DNA from: CAYWXV01 sp964462535
GTDB lineage: Bacteria > Bacteroidota > Ignavibacteria > OLB7
Reading direction: 5' to 3'
Assembly: GCA_964462535.1 (NCBI GenBank)
Contig: CAYWXV010000015.1
Span: 15,351-79,350, forward strand
DNA length: 64,000 bases
The translations under genes and the position numbers were made by a program. This document shows positions 1-9,810 of this stretch, piece by piece; the first letter of the stretch is position 1; every line of letters starts with the position of its first letter. Under the pieces are notes generated by a model. That model searched no databases, was not told the origin of the DNA, and saw nothing but the letters and a program-made list of their open reading frames with translations.

Positions 1-181
1 CCCGGACCGCCTCATGAGTCCATCACCCTGCACCCCGTTGTCGTAACCCAATCACCCTTGGTCGGGAGTTACCTCGTTGCCTGTCATGTTGAATGACCGG
101 CATCGTGTTCATGCGCTCACCCTGATTTGCGCGGGACAATCTCGGCGTCACCCCAAAGGGGGACCGTGGACATGGTTCCCA

Positions 182-208
182 CTTCCATCCGAATTGTTCG
201 GACGGAAG
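182..208. repeat. imperfect inverted repeat upstream of the first secreted protein gene
   Basis: CTTCC-A-TCCGAA (182-193), three-base loop, then TTCGGA-C-GGAAG (197-208): a near-perfect hairpin with one central mismatch, 55 bases before the chosen start at 263. It lies in the 5' leader and could be an operator or mRNA structure. I see no second copy. The role is unknown. Confidence 0.4.
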
Positions 209-262
209 CAACGGCGCTTGAAATCTAAGCCTGCACAAACAATACAACAGGGAGAGATCCTC

Positions 263-3200
263 ATGCGAATCGGTACTCTTTCACGGGTGGCCAGAGTCGT
301 GCTGGGTGTGATCCTGCTGGGGACATGCGTTACAACGTCGGCCTTGGCAACGATTGACGAATTCGACTTCTTCGCCACGACCGGTGACGCCTTGACACTC
401 GAGAATCGCAAGACCGCCCAAGGTGTGTGCGACGATTGCGCTACGGGTGGCCTGAGCATCGGATTTACGTTCAAGTTCGATGGTACGAACTACACGACGT
501 TCGGAGTCTCAACGAACGGGCTGGTGGCTCTTGGCGGTACACCGACCACGTCCTATTCTAACTCAATGCCGGTTACGGGCGTCTACCTCGCACCTTTATG
601 GGACGACCTCTACCCCCTTTCCAGTATTGACTATTCCACGCAGGGATCGCCCGGACAGCGCGTACTTGTAATCGATTGGAATGTTAGAGCCTACGCAAGC
701 ACGTCGTGGACGATCAAGTTCCAGACCCGCCTGTACGAGGGATCAAACAAAATCGAGTTCTGGTACGGCGCACAGGCAAACGGAAGCTCATTCTCGTCGT
801 CGATTGGTCTGTCGAAGGCCTCGAACAACTACGGGACAGTCGATGTAAGCGACCAGGCCTTCGAGTTCACTACGGCGAACAACAATGAGCCGGCGCCAAC
901 GAGTTCCACCCTGTACGTGTTTGACAACTGCCGCACGACGATTACCGGCAACGTAGCACAGGGCGGATCCCAGTTCATGGATCAGGGTGACACGCTCTTG
1001 CAGAACGTAGTGATCGAGCGTGGGAACAATACGTCGAGGATGCCCTTCACGCTGGTCTCGAACGCCGGCTGCATAGGTGGTCCGGCGACGTACTATGTCA
1101 CGGGTCCGGCAGCGGCCGACTACACATTCACTCCGTCGCAGGAAACAGTATTCCCGTCAACACCGACGGTGACGTTTAACCCCCAGGGAACGGGCGTTCG
1201 CCGGGCGACCCTGACGATCTTCGGTGGAAGCCTCTTCAGCTACAGTTACAACCTTGCTGCTCGCGCAACGCCGCGACTCCAGCTGGTTCCGGATCTGGCT
1301 CAGGGTGGAGCCGCTCCGATGGACAATGGAGCCCCACTGCTCGAGAACGTAAGCGTACCACGTTTGGGGACCGCAACACGGATCCCGTTCTCGATTCGCC
1401 ATATCGGAACAACGGGACCTGCCTTCGTTTCGTACTCACTGGCCAACAAGAGTGGCGGGCAGTACGTGATCGATTCACCGCTCAACACTTCGCTGAATCC
1501 GGGCGAGACGACGTCGCTCCAGATCTCCTTCTATCCTCAGGGAATCGGTGTCATAGACGACACGCTGATCGTCAACGCAGACGGCGACGATCTTCGCTTC
1601 CCGTTGCGTGCGTTCAGCGAGGGAACCGGAGGTCACTTCTCCATCAACGGGACCACGCTCGATACGAATTCGCTCCTCTTCGTGAACGAGTATGGTTGCG
1701 TGGGCGAGCAGTTCATTACGCTCCCAATGCTGGTGACGAATATCGGATCGCTCCCATTCCGCATAGAGGGTGTGGACGGATACGTAACCGACACGACGTA
1801 CCGCCAGGGAACGCCGCGCTATCCGCTCCGGCGTGATCAGTTTGGCAACCTCATACCGGCAGGTGACTACATCGTGACGACGACCCCGCCAACGAGTGGT
1901 GGTTCGTTCGCTACGTATCCGATCGTTATTCCGGTCGGGCAGGCGCAGACGCTCTATCTGACATTCACGCCTACGCGTCCCGGCAAGCGGTTCGCCCGCG
2001 TTTACATCCGCACGAACGACGAGATCCGGTCGGCTCCGGACACGATTGGTGCGCTTGCTCAGGGACTTGTGGTCTTTGACGCATTTGGACGAGGGAGTGG
2101 TTCCCAGCTGTCGGACAACCCTGATGGCGGACTTCCCCAGTCACTCATCTTCGACAAGACCTCGCTCGGGACTTCGCAAGACAAGTGGTTGATGATCGAA
2201 AACGCCGGAAACTGCCCCCTCCGAATCGACGAGGGCGCACTTCGGATCAATTCCGGCGATGTTGAGGAATTCGCAGTGCTGGCCGTCTCCTCGACGTGGC
2301 CAAGAGACGTGGGGAATGAACTACTTCTTCCGGCTGGCGTACGCGACTCGATCCAGGTTCGCTTCACGCCTCGTCACGTTGGCTCTCGTCGGGCAACGCT
2401 CTACATGGCAACAAATGACTCGACGGTCATTACGCGCGGTCTGACAGAGCGTGGCGTATACTACATGGATCTTTACGGTGAAGGAAAGGATGGTCTCTAC
2501 GCCGGAGATGCGAACTTCCCGGCAACGGAAGTAACGACTGCGTCTCAGCCGCAGACGGTCACGCTGCGGAATGCGGCAGATGCACCCTTCATCATTCAGT
2601 CGGCAACGATTGTTGGAGTCGACGCTGGTGATTTTGCCGAGGACGGAGCCAACCCATGGCCCGGCCGTCCGTTTGCCGTGATTCCCGGACAGATTATGGA
2701 GTTGTCGATCGTCTTCACGCCAAGCGGCTCGACAGCCGGTCCGCGCATGGCGCAACTCGAACTGGTGACGGACCGCGATGACACGCTGCGAGCGTTGCTG
2801 ACGGGTGAGGCGGGTACAAAGACACCCACCGGCCCTGCCAGCTTGAACTTTGGATCGTTGGGTATCGGTGGTGAAACGCGCCAGACCTTCGCAATTACGA
2901 ACAATGGTACCATGCCAGCCAGGCTGACGCCACCAGTGATCACAGGCGTGAATGCGACCGAATTCGAGGTCAGCCCCCTTTCGCGTCTCGTACTGGGTGC
3001 GGCAGAGACGGAGATGGTCGAGGTGACCTGGCGTCCAGCGGTGGTGGGTGCCTCCAATGCAACGCTGACAATCGGCGCGGAGGGTGGTGACATTGTCGTT
3101 ACGCTCTCGGGAAACGGAGTCCGTGCCCGATATGTGGGTGACGATCCGACGGGCTCGATTGGATCAAACGATGGCGGCGGTGTTGTGCCACCAGGCGCGC

Positions 3201-3511
3201 AGGGTCCGACGACCGGGTCCAGCTCGGTTGATAGAGAAACGCGTGCGGACGGCGTCAGTCTGTGGCAGAGCGTTCCGAACCCGGCTCGCGACCGCACCGA
3301 AATCCTGTACACCCTGGAGCGTGCAGGGAATGTAGAACTGTCGATCTACGACGGCACCGGAAGGCGTGTGGCGGCGGTTGAACGTGGGGTGCGCGCAGCT
3401 GGCGAGCACAGGGTAGCGGTGGATCTTGGTACGCTTCCGGCCGGAGCATATCACTATACGCTCCGCGTTAGCGGGGTCACGCTGACCCGCTCGCTTACAA
3501 TAGTAAGGTAG
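263..3511 (+). CDS. secreted choice-of-anchor-D repeat protein with T9SS type A sorting domain
   Basis: About 1082 residues. I chose the ATG at 263, which follows a GGAGAG ribosome site at 251-256 and starts a signal peptide (Arg, then a Val/Leu-rich core, ending near TSALA). The open frame runs further upstream, but that stretch is not protein-like. The mature N-terminus has the pattern seen at the front of many T9SS substrates (GFTFKF..., then a VSTNG core). It is followed by several about 100-residue ASH/choice-of-anchor-D beta-sandwich repeats, recognisable by recurring 'FTPxxxGxRxATL' and 'LNFGSLGIGG' phrases. The last about 85 residues are a T9SS type A domain (WQSVPNPARDRTEILYTL..., then GAYHYTL and a basic tail). 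The protein is probably exported through the outer membrane and attached or released at the surface. No enzymatic motif is visible; an adhesin or surface-layer role is inference. Confidence 0.85.
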   Translation: MRIGTLSRVARVVLGVILLGTCVTTSALATIDEFDFFATTGDALTLENRKTAQGVCDDCATGGLSIGFTFKFDGTNYTTFGVSTNGLVALGGTPTTSYSNSMPVTGVYLAPLWDDLYPLSSIDYSTQGSPGQRVLVIDWNVRAYASTSWTIKFQTRLYEGSNKIEFWYGAQANGSSFSSSIGLSKASNNYGTVDVSDQAFEFTTANNNEPAPTSSTLYVFDNCRTTITGNVAQGGSQFMDQGDTLLQNVVIERGNNTSRMPFTLVSNAGCIGGPATYYVTGPAAADYTFTPSQETVFPSTPTVTFNPQGTGVRRATLTIFGGSLFSYSYNLAARATPRLQLVPDLAQGGAAPMDNGAPLLENVSVPRLGTATRIPFSIRHIGTTGPAFVSYSLANKSGGQYVIDSPLNTSLNPGETTSLQISFYPQGIGVIDDTLIVNADGDDLRFPLRAFSEGTGGHFSINGTTLDTNSLLFVNEYGCVGEQFITLPMLVTNIGSLPFRIEGVDGYVTDTTYRQGTPRYPLRRDQFGNLIPAGDYIVTTTPPTSGGSFATYPIVIPVGQAQTLYLTFTPTRPGKRFARVYIRTNDEIRSAPDTIGALAQGLVVFDAFGRGSGSQLSDNPDGGLPQSLIFDKTSLGTSQDKWLMIENAGNCPLRIDEGALRINSGDVEEFAVLAVSSTWPRDVGNELLLPAGVRDSIQVRFTPRHVGSRRATLYMATNDSTVITRGLTERGVYYMDLYGEGKDGLYAGDANFPATEVTTASQPQTVTLRNAADAPFIIQSATIVGVDAGDFAEDGANPWPGRPFAVIPGQIMELSIVFTPSGSTAGPRMAQLELVTDRDDTLRALLTGEAGTKTPTGPASLNFGSLGIGGETRQTFAITNNGTMPARLTPPVITGVNATEFEVSPLSRLVLGAAETEMVEVTWRPAVVGASNATLTIGAEGGDIVVTLSGNGVRARYVGDDPTGSIGSNDGGGVVPPGAQGPTTGSSSVDRETRADGVSLWQSVPNPARDRTEILYTLERAGNVELSIYDGTGRRVAAVERGVRAAGEHRVAVDLGTLPAGAYHYTLRVSGVTLTRSLTIVR

Positions 3512-3929
3512 TTGAATCTGGGTCCCAGACCCTAGAATCGTGGCGGGTCACCTCCTGCGAAGGGGGTGACCCGCTCGTGCTTGCTGGACGGGCGTATTTT
3601 TCTTCGGAATCTTTCCGCGAGGAGCTAACAAACCACCTTGGCGGGGTGTTAGGGAATGCACGTCCGAAGGGAGTGGCCGCGCTGACCGACACGTGGGCCT
3701 CCTCACTGGGGAATCGATACTACTTGATTATTTCGGAAAAATGTTCGATCCTTGCGAGCTTCTCCGAACACCCGCTCCCCTCCTGCCGTTCGGACTCCCA
3801 CAAGATTGCTAGAAAACAACGATTCTGCTGGTGCGGGTCATCTGTCACCGGCACGGGATCGCTAGAACATCGATGAAATTCAGGAACATCCTGCCTAACC
3901 AATTCCACATCATTACAGGAGTGCAGCTA
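3512..3929. other. intergenic region between two T9SS substrates
   Basis: No convincing gene. It holds a hairpin just after the upstream stop (see 3543-3574) and, at its end, the ribosome site CAGGAG (3916-3921) of the next gene. A 99-codon frame across 3577-3876 lacks a ribosome site and looks random. Confidence 0.6.
3543..3574 (+). terminator. possible terminator hairpin
   Basis: A perfect 10-bp stem (GCGGGTCACC at 3543-3552 with GGTGACCCGC at 3565-3574) lies 31 bases after the stop at 3511. No U-tract follows, so this may be a weak or factor-assisted terminator, or an RNA 3' end stabiliser. Confidence 0.45.
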
Positions 3930-6900
3930 ATGCGAAGGGTTCTACTGCTACTCTGCGCGCTCGCCTTTGTACTGCCGACGGCCCAGATTCTGGCCGGTGG
4001 CGGTGAAGAAGGAGAGAGTGACGGCAGTGAAGTGCTCCGTCGCAGTGTTGATGCTCTTGGCTCCTACCCTGGAGGGCCTGTAGCCAAAGCACCTCTGTCG
4101 ACCGGGTACTATGTGACGGACAATGACGCTCCGTCGATTGGACCACCCTGGAATCCGACCTACCAGTTTATCGACACCACGGGAACGGAAGCCCGTTCGT
4201 GGCGTCGTGTCTTGTCGGGTCCGAACCAGCGTGCGGCCAGCTACTGGGATCTGCCTGGAACCCAGGGTCTGGAGTATTTCCGCAACCCAAATCAGATAGC
4301 TGACTCGACGAACAACGCGATCGCCGGTCCTATTTCGATTGGCTTTCCGTTTTTCTATTACGGTCGGAAGTATGACAGTTTCTACGTCTCGACCAACGGC
4401 CTCATTGCGTTGACCAATCGTCGGTATCAGTATGACGAAACGGGCAATCGCGTTGACTATGAGCCGGTGTTCGATGGCGAGCCGACCCTCCCTCGCACGG
4501 CGAATCCACTGACGGATCCGACGACGGACGACTACGGTTTTGAGTATGTCGTCATGGGCAAGGGGAGTAACTGGTACACGAAGAACGACGCCGGTCTGCT
4601 CAACGGTAACAACAACAAGTTCCCCACGCCAGCCCGTGCGACGGCCTATTCGGCTACAGCGACTGCACCGCAGCTCTCCGTGATCGCACCGTTGTGGGAC
4701 GACTGCGAACTCTCGCAGTACGATCCGGCCCGCGGGCTTCCGGATGATTTCGGCCGCGTCTACTGGCGTAGAGATCAGACGGGCAACAAGCTTATCATCT
4801 ACTACTGCGACATGTCGATGAGGGGTACGAAGTTCGTGCCGATCATCAACCAGAATCGCACCGTCAACAACCGTGAGATCCGTGCAAACTTCCAGGTCGT
4901 GCTGGACCGTACCGACAGTTCGGTGCAGTTCAATTACAACCTGTTCCGTGGTGTGTATCAGGATCCGACGGTTCGCGTGATCAGCATCCCGTCGAACATC
5001 ATGTTCCGCTCGAACGCCACAATCGGCATTCAGAGCCACGATCAGGAGTTCACGAACTACTTGTCGAATGCGGACAACGGTGGTGCCGTGTACGTCAATG
5101 GTGCTGGAGCCAGCACGCCGCACAATTCGCTTGCGATCAAGTTCAAGCAGTGGAAGAACGTCGTCCGCGTGTTGAGCGTGACGTTCCAGGTCCCGAGCCG
5201 CTTCGTCGCCGGGCAGTATATCGACCTGCCAGCAGGAACGCTCCCGAATAACTTCGAGCTTCTGCTGGGTGATCAGCTTCTTGGCGTCGTTAAGCCGGTG
5301 GGTATTGTGGAGAACGTATCGAGCAACGTCGGCCCGGTCAACGTGACCCTGCAGCCGATCCGCTTCTTCGTTGTCTTCCGTATCCGTGATCTCGTCAACG
5401 TCAATAATCCGCCAGTGTATCAGCGGACTGCGACGACTCGTCCTCTGTATCCGATCGAGGTCGCACCGGGAACGCTTAACACCAACCCGGCTCGCCCGAA
5501 CATCGATACGATCAAGTTTGACCCGTACATCACCAACGCCGCCGTGCCGCGTCAGGCCGGTCGTTTCCGTGCCGAGGTTATCTCGCTGGACGGTGGACCA
5601 GGTGGCGTCTACTACGGTCAGCAGTGGCCGTTTGACGACACAACTGGTGTCACAATGTTCGGAATCAAGAAGCTGAACCTGCCGTTTATCAACACGTTCA
5701 GTGACTACGATATCTCGCCGGAAGACGGAATCATTCCGTCGGTCAATGCCTGGGTGTCAATCGGTGCACAGGTTGTTGATGGTGACGCCAACTGCTACAA
5801 TCCTCCGCCACCGCGTGGTCCTGCTGGAACTGCCGGTCTTAATTCGCCGGTCTGCGTCCTGGATCGCCGTGGCGTTGACGGTGGATTCTACTGGAACAAT
5901 CAGTACAACCGCCAGGGTGGTGACACACTCCTGTCGTTCCCGATCAATCTCTCGTCGGCGATTACTCGCCCGGTCATGATCCTGTCGTATCAGCGTTCGG
6001 GTCGCCAGCAGTCTGGCTATCCGCGCGGGTATGCGGACGCAACAATGGTTGGTCCTGAGCACTCGACCTACACGACCCAGAAGACCGCGTTCTACCAGAT
6101 CCCGGACTTCATCATTGTCGAGTTTGCCGAGCCGAGCGCGAACGCGATTGATCGCGTCGTGAACATTCAGAACCAATCGGACTGGCAGACGACCACGTTC
6201 GGTGACGCCACCGGCGCACCGCGCTGGCGAAGTGACGGAACGTCGCCGCGTTGGGGTGTCTTCGGCGGTGGCGGTGGATCGGGAACCGATACCACTGGCA
6301 AGATCGTCGTCGACGAGTTTGATGCTGGCAAGGACTTCGAGTTCTACCGTACGTTCATTCCGATTCCTGCTCGTTGGTTCGCCGACGCGCAGGCAAGCAA
6401 GGTCTTCCGATTCCGCATCCGCGGTCTCATGAAGAACGACTCGCCGCTTCCGCCTCCGGCAGATGACGCCGATCTCTTCTTCATCGACAACGTGATGGTG
6501 GTAGAGCCGGACAAGCCGGAAGTTGAAGTGACCACCGTGAAGGTCGACTGGCCGTACACGGAAGCTCCGGCCTCGCAGGCCCGCGCGATCCCGTTGGCGG
6601 TAAAGCTTGGCAACAACGGATCAACGGCAGCGACCGCCTTTGGCTGCGCTGTCTACGTTGAGAACCAGACGACGCCTCCTCCTCCGGGCCTCTTCAGCTA
6701 CTATCGCTACCAGTCGATCATCGCGCTTGCAGCGGGACGTGACCGTGAGGTTCCGTTCCCCAGCTGGAACGCGCAGGAGTGCGGCTCGGCAATTACGCCG
6801 ACCTCGCCCCCGGTGAACACGACGGACTACCGGATCTTCGCTCGCATTCTTCCGCAGAATTACGATTCTTACGGCGCGAACGATGTGACGTACACCGACT

Positions 6901-8288
6901 TCCGTCTGACGCTGGGACCGACATTTGCGTATGACGATGGATCGAACGACGTTCCTAACCAGAACTTCTCTGGTCAGACCGGTAAGGGCCTCAACCTGGT
7001 TCCGCCGGCACAGGATGGCGACGGCACGCAGCCGTTCGGTCCTGGTGGCGGATCCAACTCCGGTACATTCGCCATGCAGTTCCGCATCCTCGTCCGCGAC
7101 ACGATCACAGGGTACAAGGCGTATTACGCGGGTGCCAACCAGGCCCCGGACTACGTTCTCTACTCGATCTACAAGCAGCCGGCCGGAACGAACCTGAACA
7201 GCCCGCCGCTGAACCTGCCGGTAGCCTCGACGCGCCTCTACAAGCTGCGTGGTCAGGGTGTCCCGGATCAGGATATGGGACGGCAGTTCAACTTCGATCA
7301 GTTCGTCACCGTTCAGCTCGATACGCCGCTGGTGGTCGACCCAGGTATCTACTTCACGACTGTTGCCCAGCTCGGCCAGACCGGTCTGGAGCTCGGTGGT
7401 GATGCAAGCCGCATGGGTCAGGTCACGACGATCCGTTCCGACGGACCGCCTCGTGGTGCCGGTAACTACAGTATCCCGATTCATCCAGAGTTCCGTCAGA
7501 ACCGCTTCTGGTTCGAGAACACGACGGAGTCGGGTGGTTGGAATCCGATGATCAACACGACGAACAACCCGGGCTTCCCGCACCTTAACTGGATCGGAAC
7601 CCTGGGCGCCGTTACGACCTACACACGTGGGTCGTGGATCCCAATGATCCGTCCGTACTTCGGACCGAAGCTGGCCTCGGCCTGCCTTGTCGAGCCGGTC
7701 GAACTTGCGTCGTTCGAGCTTACGGAGCTTCCGAGCGCAATTCGTCTCGACTGGACAACTGCGACCGAGCAGAACAACCATGGCTTCAATGTCGAGCGAC
7801 GGCTCAAGGGTGCCGAGGACTGGAACACGATCGGCTTCCGTCAGGGCGCCGGTAATAGCAACCAGCCACGCTCGTACAACCTTGTAGATGCTGACGTTGT
7901 TCCGAATACCGTCTACCAGTATCGTCTCCGTCAGGAGGATCGCGACGGATCGGTCAACTACAGCGGTGTCCGTGAGGGACGCATCAAGGGTGCCGAGGCT
8001 GGAAGCACGGCAAATACGCTCTCGCAGAACGTCCCGAATCCGGTTCAGGGCTCGACCCGCATCGAGTTCTCCGTAGCCGAAAGCGGACCAGTGCAGATCG
8101 TGATCAATGACGCTCTCGGTAATGTCGTCCGCTCGTTTGCGGTCGATGCGCGCGGCGGTGAGCTGAACGCTATCGACTGGAACGGTGATGATGCAACGGG
8201 TGCGCCGGTCCCGAATGGCGCGTATCTGTACAAGCTCGTGACGAACAACGGTTCGACCCTCGTCCGCAAGATGACGGTCGCTCGCTAA
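3930..8288 (+). CDS. giant secreted protein with T9SS type A sorting domain
   Basis: About 1452 residues. The start at 3930 gives a classic signal peptide (MRRVLLLLCALAFVLPTAQILA) with CAGGAG 9 bases upstream; the frame is open upstream but without coding character. The N-terminal third repeats the 'GFPFFYYGRKYDSFYVSTNGLIAL' idea found in the preceding gene, which marks the two as a related surface-protein pair. The middle (about 500-1220) is a string of beta-rich regions I cannot assign. Near the C-terminus, 'VELASFELTELPSAIRLDWTT' and 'NNHGFNVERR' form the fibronectin-III-like module that commonly precedes the sorting domain. The end (SQNVPNPVQGSTRIEF..., WNGDDATG, GAYLYKL, MTVAR) is a T9SS type A/FlgD-like domain. 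No catalytic motif was found. Confidence 0.85.
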   Translation: MRRVLLLLCALAFVLPTAQILAGGGEEGESDGSEVLRRSVDALGSYPGGPVAKAPLSTGYYVTDNDAPSIGPPWNPTYQFIDTTGTEARSWRRVLSGPNQRAASYWDLPGTQGLEYFRNPNQIADSTNNAIAGPISIGFPFFYYGRKYDSFYVSTNGLIALTNRRYQYDETGNRVDYEPVFDGEPTLPRTANPLTDPTTDDYGFEYVVMGKGSNWYTKNDAGLLNGNNNKFPTPARATAYSATATAPQLSVIAPLWDDCELSQYDPARGLPDDFGRVYWRRDQTGNKLIIYYCDMSMRGTKFVPIINQNRTVNNREIRANFQVVLDRTDSSVQFNYNLFRGVYQDPTVRVISIPSNIMFRSNATIGIQSHDQEFTNYLSNADNGGAVYVNGAGASTPHNSLAIKFKQWKNVVRVLSVTFQVPSRFVAGQYIDLPAGTLPNNFELLLGDQLLGVVKPVGIVENVSSNVGPVNVTLQPIRFFVVFRIRDLVNVNNPPVYQRTATTRPLYPIEVAPGTLNTNPARPNIDTIKFDPYITNAAVPRQAGRFRAEVISLDGGPGGVYYGQQWPFDDTTGVTMFGIKKLNLPFINTFSDYDISPEDGIIPSVNAWVSIGAQVVDGDANCYNPPPPRGPAGTAGLNSPVCVLDRRGVDGGFYWNNQYNRQGGDTLLSFPINLSSAITRPVMILSYQRSGRQQSGYPRGYADATMVGPEHSTYTTQKTAFYQIPDFIIVEFAEPSANAIDRVVNIQNQSDWQTTTFGDATGAPRWRSDGTSPRWGVFGGGGGSGTDTTGKIVVDEFDAGKDFEFYRTFIPIPARWFADAQASKVFRFRIRGLMKNDSPLPPPADDADLFFIDNVMVVEPDKPEVEVTTVKVDWPYTEAPASQARAIPLAVKLGNNGSTAATAFGCAVYVENQTTPPPPGLFSYYRYQSIIALAAGRDREVPFPSWNAQECGSAITPTSPPVNTTDYRIFARILPQNYDSYGANDVTYTDFRLTLGPTFAYDDGSNDVPNQNFSGQTGKGLNLVPPAQDGDGTQPFGPGGGSNSGTFAMQFRILVRDTITGYKAYYAGANQAPDYVLYSIYKQPAGTNLNSPPLNLPVASTRLYKLRGQGVPDQDMGRQFNFDQFVTVQLDTPLVVDPGIYFTTVAQLGQTGLELGGDASRMGQVTTIRSDGPPRGAGNYSIPIHPEFRQNRFWFENTTESGGWNPMINTTNNPGFPHLNWIGTLGAVTTYTRGSWIPMIRPYFGPKLASACLVEPVELASFELTELPSAIRLDWTTATEQNNHGFNVERRLKGAEDWNTIGFRQGAGNSNQPRSYNLVDADVVPNTVYQYRLRQEDRDGSVNYSGVREGRIKGAEAGSTANTLSQNVPNPVQGSTRIEFSVAESGPVQIVINDALGNVVRSFAVDARGGELNAIDWNGDDATGAPVPNGAYLYKLVTNNGSTLVRKMTVAR

Positions 8289-8340
8289 GCGAGTCTTGAT
8301 CGTGCGCGATTCCCGAATCGCGTTACGATGGATGTTCGAA

Positions 8341-8382
8341 GCCCCTCCGAATCGACTAGGTTCGGAGGGGCTTTGTATTTTT
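8341..8382 (+). terminator. rho-independent terminator
   Basis: GCCCCTCCGAA (8341-8351) pairs perfectly with TTCGGAGGGGC (8361-8371), followed by a T-rich run to 8382. It ends the large secreted-protein transcript just before purN, whose start lies 9 bases later. Confidence 0.9.
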
Positions 8383-8390
8383 CGCCCCCT

Positions 8391-9023
8391 ATGTCTCAGC
8401 CCATCCGTATTGCCGTATTCGCCTCTCACAAAGGCTCGAACTTTCAAGCGCTCCACAGAGCACTCTCACAGCTGGAGGATCCACCAGCACAGATATCGCT
8501 CTGCGTAAGCAACAACGCCCATCCGGGTGCATTCGACTACGCGAATGCGCACGGTATTGAGACGCTTCGGCTGTCGCCGTCGAAGTATGAAGACGCCGCG
8601 CGATACGAGGCCGATCTCTTTCAGGCCCTCACGACCCACCACATCCACCTGATTGTCCTTGCCGGCTACATGCGGCAATTGCCGTCCCGGGTCGTGTCGC
8701 ACTGGGCAGGACGAATAGTAAACGTCCATCCCGCACTCCTCCCGAAATATGGTGGACAGGGGATGTACGGATTGAACGTGCATCGGGCTGTCCTGGATGC
8801 CGGAGATACCGAGACAGGCGTAACCGTTCACCTGGCAGACACTGAGTACGACACGGGGCCGATTCTTGCGCAGGAACGTGTCCCCGTTCTCGATGGAGAT
8901 ACGCCCGAGTCTCTTGCTGATCGCGTCCTTCAGGTTGAGCATCGACTGTTTCCGAAGGTGGTTCTCGAAATGGCAGCAAAGCTGGTCGACGATATCGACG
9001 CAACCACCGAGAGTATTGGCTGA
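8391..9023 (+). CDS. purN: phosphoribosylglycinamide formyltransferase
   Basis: 210 residues, normal for PurN, which uses 10-formyl-tetrahydrofolate to formylate GAR in the third step of de novo purine synthesis (cytoplasmic). The N-terminal 'ASHKGSNFQAL' is the phosphate-binding GSN loop. 'IVNVHPALLPKYGG' carries the catalytic Asn and His, and 'YDTGPIL' the catalytic Asp. The ATG at 8391 sits directly behind the terminator of the upstream gene. No clear Shine-Dalgarno is visible, so the promoter must overlap the terminator or the mRNA is read through. The following que genes start 23 bases after its stop and may be co-transcribed. Confidence 0.93.
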   Translation: MSQPIRIAVFASHKGSNFQALHRALSQLEDPPAQISLCVSNNAHPGAFDYANAHGIETLRLSPSKYEDAARYEADLFQALTTHHIHLIVLAGYMRQLPSRVVSHWAGRIVNVHPALLPKYGGQGMYGLNVHRAVLDAGDTETGVTVHLADTEYDTGPILAQERVPVLDGDTPESLADRVLQVEHRLFPKVVLEMAAKLVDDIDATTESIG

Positions 9024-9046
9024 AGCACCATAACAACGCGGCATTG

Positions 9047-9391
9047 ATGACGCTCGAAACGTTTCCTAATCCGAATCCCGATCGTAATTACACGATCGTT
9101 CATACCAACCCGGAATTCACGTCGGTCTGTCCGATGACCGGACTTCCGGACTTCGGGACGATCACCGTGGAGTACGTCCCCGACGCGTTGTGCGTGGAAT
9201 TGAAGTCACTGAAGTACTATTTCCTTGATTACAGGAACCGGGGGATTTTCTACGAGGCAGCGACCAATCGGATATTGGATGACCTGGTTACGGCTCTCCA
9301 TCCGCGATACATTAAGGTAACTGGGGCATTTACGACCAGAGGGGGACTACACTCCACGATTGTCGTGGAGCAGGGAGCTGATGGGCCATGA
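9047..9391 (+). CDS. queF: preQ1 synthase (7-cyano-7-deazaguanine reductase), short QueF type
   Basis: About 114 residues, the compact unimodular QueF form of the T-fold family. It reduces preQ0 to preQ1 with NADPH in queuosine synthesis. The catalytic cysteine is C28 and the acid D35 in 'SVCPMTGLPDFG' (numbered from the ATG at 9047). The family signature 'ELKSLKYY' follows. An in-frame TTG sits immediately before the ATG, but the ATG is the natural start. Its TGA overlaps the ATG of queD (ATGA), indicating translational coupling in a queF-queD-queC operon. Confidence 0.95.
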   Translation: MTLETFPNPNPDRNYTIVHTNPEFTSVCPMTGLPDFGTITVEYVPDALCVELKSLKYYFLDYRNRGIFYEAATNRILDDLVTALHPRYIKVTGAFTTRGGLHSTIVVEQGADGP

Positions 9392-9810
9392 CCGACTCAG
9401 TACGCATCGCTAAGGAATTTCGATGGGAGATGGGGCATCGGCTCCCCTTTCACGAGGGAGGGTGCCGCAATCTTCACGGACATTCCTACAGACTTCACGT
9501 CGTCGTGGATGGCACGCTGAACGAACATGGAATGGTGATCGACTATTTCGATCTGAAGTCAGTTGTTCAGCCGATTATCGACGAGCTCGATCATTCGTTC
9601 ATTGTGGACGAGCATGATGCTCCAATTCTCGACTTCTTCACCACTAATCCCCTTAAACACGTAGTCGTCCCCTTTGCAACGACAGCCGAGAATCTGGCGA
9701 GATGGCTTCATGTCAGAATAGCGGCGTTGCTGAAAGGGAGCGTGGCCGGATGTCGACTGACTATCCGCGTACAGGAAACCGAATCGACCTACGCCGAGGT
9801 AACGGAATGA
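9388..9810 (+). CDS. queD: 6-carboxy-5,6,7,8-tetrahydropterin synthase
   Basis: 140 residues, T-fold PTPS/QueD family. It converts dihydroneopterin triphosphate to 6-carboxytetrahydropterin, the first committed step to 7-deazaguanines. Zinc ligands are H17 (MGHRL) and H30/H32 (HGH); the catalytic cysteine is C26 in 'GGCRNLHGH'. These features match QueD rather than eukaryotic-type PTPS. The start overlaps the queF stop, and the stop overlaps the queC start (ATGA at both ends), so the three enzymes are tightly coupled. No queE (radical SAM CDG synthase) is present in this window. Confidence 0.94.
   Translation: MTDSVRIAKEFRWEMGHRLPFHEGGCRNLHGHSYRLHVVVDGTLNEHGMVIDYFDLKSVVQPIIDELDHSFIVDEHDAPILDFFTTNPLKHVVVPFATTAENLARWLHVRIAALLKGSVAGCRLTIRVQETESTYAEVTE

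Noticed and set aside
3948..5123. Antisense frame of 391 codons
   Set aside because: Shadow of the same gene, no ribosome site, composition biased (Arg/Val/Thr).
6621..8456. Long antisense frame (611 codons) opposite the second T9SS protein
   Set aside because: It mirrors the coding bias of the plus-strand gene, is Arg/Val/Asp-rich without domain pattern and covers the terminator; the plus strand has clear domains.
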